A stretch of 12,082 nucleotides of DNA from contig JALNXE010000119.1 in the NCBI GenBank assembly GCA_023230525.1, positions 1 to 12,082 on the forward strand, written 5' to 3'. Each line of letters begins with the position of its first letter. Within the stretch, counting starts at the first letter, position 1. A program made the translations under genes and the position numbers. Source of the DNA: Desulfobulbaceae bacterium (lineage in GTDB: Bacteria > Desulfobacterota > Desulfobulbia > Desulfobulbales > SURF-16). Shown here one piece after another: positions 7,749-12,082 of this stretch. The notes beneath the pieces are model-generated. The model ran no database searches. It had not been told where the DNA came from and worked only from the letters and a program-made list of their open reading frames with translations.

Positions 7749-7799
7749 TTCGAGGGAGCAGGAGAGAGGGGTACAGCGGAGAGGGGATAGCGGGGAAAA

Positions 7800-8387
7800 T
7801 CAGTTTTTTTCCGGGGTGTAACTGCTGTTTTTCAGGGCATGGATAAGCTCGGCCCGGTTGCGTATGGGCTGGTGAAAACGGGTGGTCACCCTCCCGAGTT
7901 CCTCCAGGGAGTGGGCGTCGGAGCCCCCGACCTGCTTGACCCCGTAACGGTCCAGCCAGGTACCGACACTGTCGTTTTCGTGCTGCTGGTTGCGGCCGTT
8001 GATTCCCTCAATAATGCCGCATAAACCATGGTCAACCAGATATTCCCGGGTGGGGCGGTTAACGCGGAAAGGGTGGGCTGCCACTGCAACACCGCAGGTC
8101 ATTTCCACATGGCGCAGCAGCTCGGGGGCGGCCAGGCCCGGCTGCAGCTGTTCATAGGGGCCGAAGAGGAGAAAGTCGCCCTCACTGGTCGCATACTCCA
8201 TGCCGAAAATGACACAGAGGCCATCAGGCTGCAGGCCTTCCTGCAGGAAATGACGCGCCTCCATGGTATCGTGGTCGGTGATGCAGACCCCGGCCAGGCC
8301 CCGCTCTTTTGCCTGGGCGATGATATCCTCTAAAGGCAATTGACTGCAGGCAGAGATGCTGGTATGTACATGGAGATCAAATTTCAT
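7800..8387 (-). CDS. PHP-domain metal-dependent phosphoesterase
   Basis: The 195-residue protein is a stand-alone PHP (polymerase and histidinol phosphatase) domain that would hydrolyse a phosphoester with a cluster of two or three metal ions. The metal ligands are visible in order: DLHVHTS (His6, His8), TDHD (Asp38, His39, Asp40), GMEY (Glu64), AAHPFR (His105) and GGSDAHS (Asp157, His159). All expected motifs are present, so it is probably active. Substrates in this family range from histidinol phosphate to short nucleic acids and 3',5'-nucleoside bisphosphates, and the sequence does not decide between them. The ATG at 8387 directly precedes a typical family N-terminus but lacks a clear Shine-Dalgarno sequence. 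The gene ends 142 bases before the fructokinase gene on the same strand and is divergent from the phosphoglycerate mutase gene. Confidence 0.9.
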   Translation of the reverse strand: MKFDLHVHTSISACSQLPLEDIIAQAKERGLAGVCITDHDTMEARHFLQEGLQPDGLCVIFGMEYATSEGDFLLFGPYEQLQPGLAAPELLRHVEMTCGVAVAAHPFRVNRPTREYLVDHGLCGIIEGINGRNQQHENDSVGTWLDRYGVKQVGGSDAHSLEELGRVTTRFHQPIRNRAELIHALKNSSYTPEKN

Positions 8388-8443
8388 GCTTGCAATAATG
8401 CCGGGGAATAAGGCAGGTGTCCAATTGTTTGTTTGGATAACTC

Positions 8444-8472
8444 TTTATGCAGGTATCGGCATTTGCTATATT
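8444..8472 (+). promoter_or_regulatory. Candidate promoter for the phosphoglycerate mutase gene in the divergent spacer
   Basis: The 192 bases between the PHP gene (minus) and the mutase gene (plus) include an AT-rich stretch at about 8459-8512. TATATT (8467-8472) matches five of six -10 positions and lies 17 bases after a poor -35, TTTATG (8444-8449). The leader would be about 100 bases. No convincing counterpart was found for the PHP gene on the other strand. Low confidence. Confidence 0.3.
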
Positions 8473-8579
8473 GATAATTAATTGCAAATTAACGGAAGAT
8501 ATAACGTCGATAGCAGGGGCGGATGGCGAATCGTCCCTGCGGTCCGATTTCCCAAAGTAACTCAGCACAGGGAGAAACA

Positions 8580-9887
8580 ATGGCGCGCTGCTGTATACTG
8601 GTTCTGCTTGACGGCCTGGGTGACCGGGCCTACGCCAGCCTGCAGGGGAAAACTCCCTTGCAGGCCGCCGCAACCCCCCATCTGGATCGCCTTGCCTCCA
8701 TGGGGTCAAACGGGCTCTTCCAGGCGATCCGTCCCGGACTTGCCTTGCCCAGTGAAAATGCCCATTTTGCCATGTTCGGCTATGAACAGGCGGAGTTTCC
8801 CGGCCGCGGCTATCTGGAGGCAGCGGGAGCAGGTCTTGCCCCGGACCGGGAAGATGTGGCACTGCTTGCCCATTTCGTCAGTCTCGAAAGACAGGGGAAC
8901 ACCCTGCAGCTCATCAGGCATCGGCCCAAGGCCGAAGTGGATGAGCAGGAGGCTCTTGCCCGGGTGGTTGCCTCATATTCTAAGGGAGAGATTGGCCTCA
9001 ATTATCATCGCACCCATGGTCTTGACGGCATCGTGACCATGAAGGGGCCGGTTTCTCCCGCCATCACCGATTCCGACCCACTGGAGACGGAAACACCCCT
9101 GGTCGAAGTGGAGCCGTGGCAGAATGCCAGCGGCGATGTCCGGGCCCGGGATACGGCCGCCGCCCTGAAAGCCTATCTGCGCTGGTGCCATGAACAGCTC
9201 GCCGCGCACCCGGTCAATGCCGCGCGTAAAAAAAGGGGGGAGCCGGAAATCAACGGGGTTGTCACCCAGCGGGCCGGCCGCTGGCGCCAGGTGGATTCAT
9301 TTCCGGAGCGCTGGGGCCTGCAGGGGCTTTCCATCTCTTCCGGTCTCATGTACTGGGGGCTGGCTTCCTTTATCGGTATGGACTGGGAAAAGGTGCCGGA
9401 TAGCGCCGACCCTGGCCAGGATCTGGCTGAGCGGCTACTGCTGGCCAGGAACAAGGCTTCGGATTACGAATTCATCCACGTTCATTCCAAGGCCCCGGAT
9501 GTGGCTGGCCACAGCAAGGATCCCCATAATAAGGTGGCGGCCATAGAATCCCTGGACCGGGGACTGGGCAGGGTGATTGAAGAGCTGCTGGCTGACGATA
9601 TTGTGTTGGTTGTTACCGCCGACCACTCCACCCCCAGTTCAGGGCCGCTGGTGCATTCCGGCGAAACAGTTCCCTTTGCGGTGGTGGGCCGGGGCATCCG
9701 CCGTGATAACGTTTTTCTTTTTGATGAGGTCTGCTGTGCCGGCGGGGCGCTGGGCATGCTGCGGGGGGCTGATCTGATGTATCTTGTGCTCAATTGGCTT
9801 GACCGGGCAAAGTTGCAGGGGCTGATGGATACTCCCCGCAACCAGCCGTTCTGGCCAGGCAGCCGCAGGCCTTTCATGCTCGACTAG
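8580..9887 (+). CDS. apgM: Cofactor-independent phosphoglycerate mutase, archaeal type (aPGAM-like)
   Basis: This 435-residue member of the alkaline phosphatase superfamily would interconvert 3- and 2-phosphoglycerate in glycolysis and gluconeogenesis without 2,3-bisphosphoglycerate. Metal and catalytic positions visible are DGLGD (Asp11), the phosphoserine candidate Ser58 in PSENAHFAMFGY, GRGYLEAAGAG, the region HPVNAARKKRGEPEING (210-226), D307-x3-H311 in APDVAGHSKDPHNK, TADHST (Asp348, His349) and VHSGE (His359). The usual archaeal motif around the serine is G-S-D-x-A-H; here it reads P-S-E-N-A-H, so the protein is somewhat divergent. A sister phosphotransferase cannot be fully excluded. 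ATG 8580 is chosen over the upstream GTG at 8523 because GGGAG lies six bases before it and family similarity starts immediately (CCILVLLDGLGD). The gene precedes a NadM-like gene by 94 bases on the same strand. Confidence 0.85.
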   Translation: MARCCILVLLDGLGDRAYASLQGKTPLQAAATPHLDRLASMGSNGLFQAIRPGLALPSENAHFAMFGYEQAEFPGRGYLEAAGAGLAPDREDVALLAHFVSLERQGNTLQLIRHRPKAEVDEQEALARVVASYSKGEIGLNYHRTHGLDGIVTMKGPVSPAITDSDPLETETPLVEVEPWQNASGDVRARDTAAALKAYLRWCHEQLAAHPVNAARKKRGEPEINGVVTQRAGRWRQVDSFPERWGLQGLSISSGLMYWGLASFIGMDWEKVPDSADPGQDLAERLLLARNKASDYEFIHVHSKAPDVAGHSKDPHNKVAAIESLDRGLGRVIEELLADDIVLVVTADHSTPSSGPLVHSGETVPFAVVGRGIRRDNVFLFDEVCCAGGALGMLRGADLMYLVLNWLDRAKLQGLMDTPRNQPFWPGSRRPFMLD

Positions 9888-9981
9888 CCAGGGCATGACA
9901 ATTTGATGATGACGGGCAAACTTTCTTCTTGGACAACGTCCTCGGACCGCATACATCCGCATAAAAGTCAGAGAGTGCACG

Positions 9982-10518
9982 ATGCATAAAACCGGGGTGA
10001 TTCATGGCCGTTTTCAGCTCCTGCATAATGACCACCTGAAATATCTGCTGGCCGGCAAAGAACGCTGCGAGCATCTGGTGGTCGGCATTACCAATCCGGA
10101 CCCAACCCTGACCAGGGGGGATGCCGCTGATCCGGCGCGCAGCAGCAGGGAGGCCAATCCCTTCACCTATTTTGAACGATACCGCATGGTGCGGGACGCA
10201 CTGGCCGATGAGGGGCTGCGCGACGAGATCTCCATTGTGCCCTTTCCCATCAATTTCCCCGAGCTGTACCATTATTACCTGCCCATGCAGGCCACCTTCT
10301 TTCTGACCATTTACGACGAGTGGGGGGAAAAGAAGCTGCGGCTGTTCGAGGAGCTGGGGCTGGCCACGGAGATCCTGTGGCGCAGGCCCCGCGGCGGCAA
10401 AGGTCTTTCGGCCACGGCAATCAGGCGGAAGATGATGAATGGGGAGCCCTGGGAGGATCTGGTCCCTCCTGCCGTGGCGAGGCTGGTGCAGAGGTTTGCG
10501 CTGCCCCACAAGCCATAA
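9982..10518 (+). CDS. NadM-like nicotinamide/nicotinate mononucleotide adenylyltransferase
   Basis: The 178-residue protein belongs to the nucleotidyltransferase superfamily of cytidylyltransferase fold and most resembles archaeal NadM, which adenylates NMN (or NaMN) to form NAD (or NaAD). The N-terminal GVIHGRFQLLHNDHLKYLL corresponds to the GRFQPxHxGH signature, but the H-x-G-H box reads H15-N-D-H18. NPFTYFERYRM (59-69) matches the conserved NPFTxxER stretch, and GLSATAIRRKM (141-151) matches the S-x-T-x-I-R nucleotide-binding motif near the C-terminus. The length fits the family (about 170-180). ATG 9982 follows GAGAG at a usable distance. It lies 94 bases after the phosphoglycerate mutase gene and may share its transcript; a weak promoter in the spacer cannot be excluded. 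It converges on the YkgJ-type gene. Confidence 0.82.
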   Translation: MHKTGVIHGRFQLLHNDHLKYLLAGKERCEHLVVGITNPDPTLTRGDAADPARSSREANPFTYFERYRMVRDALADEGLRDEISIVPFPINFPELYHYYLPMQATFFLTIYDEWGEKKLRLFEELGLATEILWRRPRGGKGLSATAIRRKMMNGEPWEDLVPPAVARLVQRFALPHKP

Positions 10519-10531
10519 GGGTTGCGCAATA

Positions 10532-10555
10532 AGAGCTTATTGACAAGCAAGCTCT
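10532..10555. other. Small inverted repeat after the NadM-like gene
   Basis: AGAGCTT (10532-10538) and AAGCTCT (10549-10555) are exact reverse complements with a 10-base loop, starting 14 bases after the stop codon at 10518. No run of T follows in either direction, so on its own it is a weak terminator. It stands directly before the stronger hairpin at 10564-10594 and may protect the 3' end of the message. Confidence 0.45.
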
Positions 10556-10563
10556 ATAAAGAA

Positions 10564-10594
10564 AAGGGCCGCTAAGTCAAACTCCGCGGCCCTT
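10564..10594 (-). terminator. Rho-independent terminator between convergent genes, best on the minus strand
   Basis: AAGGGCCGC (10564-10572) and GCGGCCCTT (10586-10594) form a perfect nine-base GC-rich stem with a 13-base loop. On the minus strand the stem runs into TTTTCTTT, a good U-tract, 30 bases after the stop of the YkgJ-type gene. On the plus strand the stem is followed by GGTTGCTGGTTTT, which is weaker but could still help end the NadM-like transcript. Confidence 0.78.
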
Positions 10595-10623
10595 GGTTGC
10601 TGGTTTTATCGGGAGCCCCGAAT

Positions 10624-11547
10624 TTACTTTTTCGCCTGCTTTTCCGCCAGCATGCGATCACGCTCAGCCTTGAGCTCTTCATAGGTTCTGATCGCCTCCT
10701 CCTCTTTACTGCTGCGTTTCCCATCCAATTCAGCGGCCTTGGCTTTGATCTTTTCCTCTTTGATCTTGAGGTCTTTGGTGCCGAAGAGCGAAGATGCCAG
10801 GTATTTATAGGAGAATCGCAGCAGGGCGATATCATCTTCCCTGATTGTATCCAGCGTCTCCTGGTCAATGTCATAGGTGTCGAGGAAGGAACTGGTGAAA
10901 ATGAATTCCTTGAACTTATCCAGGTCGGTGCTGACCATGAAAAACATCTTTTTCGCCTGCTCACTGAGCGTTGCCTGGAAACCGAAGGATTTGCGGCGCA
11001 TGACAAGTTCCAGCCATTCCCTATTCATTTCATCACATAGGTCAACCCCCTGATCAGCCCGCCATTCCCGGATCGTCCATGTTTTGTCCTCCTCGTGTCC
11101 CTTGCAGTGCGGTTCCTTGACGAGAAAGAAAAACTGTTCCGAATCAACCCCTTCCTGGCCGCCTTCATGGAAATTTGCCATGCCCACGGGATAATAGCGG
11201 CAGGCGGAAGGGCGCTCGGGATAAATGGTGCATCCTTCCTCGGTGACAAAGGGGCAGCGGCCGTTTTCGTCAAGATGGATTTTAACGCCGGGCATATCGG
11301 TTTTCTCGATGAACATCGGCGTGGTAAATCTGAGCAGGAATTCAGATGCCGGCAGGTTGAGATATTTTCTCAGACGCAGGATGTCAAAGGGGGTGAGTAT
11401 TATATTGATATTGCCGCAGCAGGCGGTGAAGCAGGAAACACCCGGGTGACAGCGGAATTTTATTTTACTGTCCAGTGTGTATTTCTGCGGAAGCACGTTG
11501 CTGGGATTTTTATCGAATCCGAAAAGAGTTTTATCATTCTCTGCCAT
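10624..11547 (-). CDS. YkgJ-type cysteine-cluster protein with extended charged C-terminus
   Basis: The 307-residue protein has a YkgJ/UPF0153-like cysteine-cluster domain in its N-terminal half: C33-x5-C39-x3-C43-C44, then C98, C106 in GCTIYPERPSAC, C116 before RYYPVG, and further cysteines at 148 and 171. These could ligate a metal ion or an Fe-S cluster; the biochemical role of the family is unproven. Residues 175-255 are mostly helical in character with no domain I recognise. Residues 257-307 are highly charged (runs of K and E) and look like a coiled coil. ATG 11547 is preferred over TTG 11550 because GAGGA lies seven bases before it. The gene is divergent from aprB across a 320-base control region, so a link with sulfate respiration is possible but unproven. 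It is three times as long as the family member at 4249-4551. Confidence 0.85.
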   Translation of the reverse strand: MAENDKTLFGFDKNPSNVLPQKYTLDSKIKFRCHPGVSCFTACCGNINIILTPFDILRLRKYLNLPASEFLLRFTTPMFIEKTDMPGVKIHLDENGRCPFVTEEGCTIYPERPSACRYYPVGMANFHEGGQEGVDSEQFFFLVKEPHCKGHEEDKTWTIREWRADQGVDLCDEMNREWLELVMRRKSFGFQATLSEQAKKMFFMVSTDLDKFKEFIFTSSFLDTYDIDQETLDTIREDDIALLRFSYKYLASSLFGTKDLKIKEEKIKAKAAELDGKRSSKEEEAIRTYEELKAERDRMLAEKQAKK

Positions 11548-11608
11548 CAAATTTCCTCATTATTTTTTTATGCCGGGTTGCAGTTAAAGATCAGGATTGC
11601 GTGGCTGC

Positions 11609-11637
11609 AACTTAATCATCACGGGGATGCTTGTCAA
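11609..11637 (-). promoter_or_regulatory. Candidate promoter for the YkgJ-type gene
   Basis: On the minus strand a perfect TTGACA (11637-11632) stands 17 bases before TAAGTT (11614-11609). The -10 matches only three of six positions, but these are the most conserved ones (first T, second A, last T). The leader would be about 55 bases, ending in the GAGGA ribosome binding site. Confidence 0.4.
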
Positions 11638-11698
11638 ACCCAAAAAAAATTGGGGGCAGGGCATGACAAAAAGTGATTTTTCCTTGAAACTTTTTTTC

Positions 11699-11727
11699 TT
11701 GACATTTACAGGATGAAAATTTATAGA
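11699..11727 (+). promoter_or_regulatory. Predicted sigma70-type promoter of aprB
   Basis: TTGACA (11699-11704) is a perfect -35 box, followed after exactly 17 bases by TATAGA (11722-11727), a four-of-six -10 match. The surroundings are AT-rich with runs of T and A upstream, which would favour a strong promoter, as expected for an abundant respiratory enzyme. Transcription would begin near 11734, giving a leader of about 134 bases. Confidence 0.6.
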
Positions 11728-11737
11728 TCATATGGTC
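11726..11737. promoter_or_regulatory. Near-perfect 12-base dyad over the predicted aprB transcription start
   Basis: GATCATATGGTC is palindromic apart from one mismatched pair. It overlaps the end of the -10 box and the predicted start site, where a repressor would block transcription. I do not recognise it as a known regulator site. A 12-base palindrome can occur by chance in AT-rich DNA. Confidence 0.3.
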
Positions 11738-11739
11738 AG

Positions 11740-11764
11740 AAAATGAGTGACCCCTCATTTTTTT
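11740..11764 (+). terminator. Hairpin with T-run in the aprB leader (possible attenuator)
   Basis: AAAATGAG (11740-11747) and CTCATTTT (11754-11761) are exact reverse complements with a six-base loop; the last arm continues into seven T in all. This is the form of an intrinsic terminator, placed just downstream of the predicted start and about 100 bases before aprB. The stem is AT-rich, so it would be only moderately stable and might allow partial read-through. A role in attenuation is an inference. Confidence 0.45.
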
Positions 11765-11867
11765 GCCAATTGCTCGATACGGTTCAAGTCAAGCGAAATA
11801 AACTAAGGAAAAACGATTTCGCATTTAGTGGAATCAAACTATTCAACCCAATTGAGGAGGTAATTTA

Positions 11868-12082
11868 ATGCCAAGCTATGTAGATCCTTCCAAATGTGAT
11901 GGTTGCAAGGGTGGCGACAAAACAGCATGTATGTACATCTGCCCCAACGACCTGATGGTTCTCAACAAAGAGGAAATGCGGGCCTACAATCAGGAGCCTG
12001 ATGCATGCTGGGAATGCTATTCATGTGTAAAGATCTGTCCTCAGGGCGCTATCTTCGTACGCGGTTATGATGACTTCGTACC
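11868..12082 (+). CDS. aprB: Adenylylsulfate (APS) reductase beta subunit, N-terminal 71 residues (3' end outside window)
   Basis: AprB is the iron-sulfur subunit of cytoplasmic dissimilatory APS reductase. It carries electrons to the FAD of AprA, which reduces APS to sulfite and AMP in sulfate respiration, or runs the reverse reaction in sulfur oxidisers and disproportionators. The visible part is the ferredoxin-like domain with eight cysteines for two [4Fe-4S] clusters: C10-x2-C13-x7-C21-x3-C25-P and C47-x2-C50-x2-C53-x3-C57-P. Trp48, next to C47, matches the Trp placed between the clusters in the known structure from Archaeoglobus. The sequence MPSYVDPSKCDGCKGG is characteristic of AprB. 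GAGGAGG lies seven bases before the ATG, a near-ideal ribosome binding site that fits high expression. The gene is cut by the window; aprA is expected downstream but not seen. Confidence 0.96.
   Translation, partial: MPSYVDPSKCDGCKGGDKTACMYICPNDLMVLNKEEMRAYNQEPDACWECYSCVKICPQGAIFVRGYDDFV

Larger units (their letters stand above)
11548..11867. other. 320-base divergent control region between the YkgJ-type gene and aprB
   Basis: No gene was seen here. It is markedly AT-rich compared with the coding DNA to its left, especially from 11640 to 11860. It holds candidate promoters facing both ways, a dyad over the predicted aprB transcription start, a hairpin with a T-run in the aprB leader, and strong ribosome binding sites at both ends. 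A five-base stem (CCCAA/TTGGG around a run of A, 11639-11654) lies between the two promoters and has no clear role. Confidence 0.7.

Noticed and set aside
9931..9941. GGAC/GTCC mini-hairpin in the spacer before the NadM-like gene
   Set aside because: A four-base stem is too short to carry meaning without other support.
1..12082. CRISPR array, tRNA, rRNA, phage or defence genes
   Set aside because: No regularly spaced repeats, cloverleaf, rRNA segment, integrase, transposase or defence-type protein was found on either strand.

Overview
The window comes from a GC-rich bacterial chromosome, most likely a sulfate-reducing or sulfur-disproportionating member of the Desulfobacterota (Desulfobulbales-like). 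The main evidence is the start of aprB, the beta subunit of dissimilatory APS reductase, at the right edge. The mix of an FtsZ tail, an uncharacterised radical SAM enzyme, an archaeal-type phosphoglycerate mutase and YkgJ-type cysteine-cluster proteins fits that group. The phylum is an inference from gene content; nothing in the window fixes the species.

Layout, left to right. (1) Plus strand, 1-4192: the C-terminal three quarters of ftsZ; a spacer holding short repeats in opposite orientations; a radical SAM protein of the B12-binding-like type whose start codon is unclear; and, overlapping its stop by 11 bases, a membrane sensor histidine kinase with no response regulator beside it. (2) Minus strand, 8387-4249, in order of transcription: a PHP-domain phosphoesterase, a PfkB-family sugar kinase (probable fructokinase), a sucrose-phosphate synthase with a fused HAD phosphatase domain, and a small YkgJ-type protein. 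The kinase and synthase are 14 bases apart and form a sucrose module, probably for compatible solute or carbon storage. (3) Plus strand, 8580-10518: an archaeal-type cofactor-independent phosphoglycerate mutase followed by a NadM-like nucleotide adenylyltransferase. (4) Minus strand, 11547-10624: a larger YkgJ-type protein with a charged C-terminal tail, convergent with the adenylyltransferase across a shared hairpin terminator. (5) A 320-base AT-rich divergent control region, then aprB, cut by the window end.

The control region before aprB carries a perfect TTGACA box with a 17-base spacer, a dyad over the predicted transcription start, and a hairpin followed by a run of T inside the leader. 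This layout suggests attenuation or another leader control of APS reductase. No tRNA, rRNA, CRISPR array, insertion sequence or phage gene was recognised. Most of the window is ordinary core metabolism; the aprB leader, the repeat-disrupted 5' end of the radical SAM gene and the sucrose module are the parts most worth following up.
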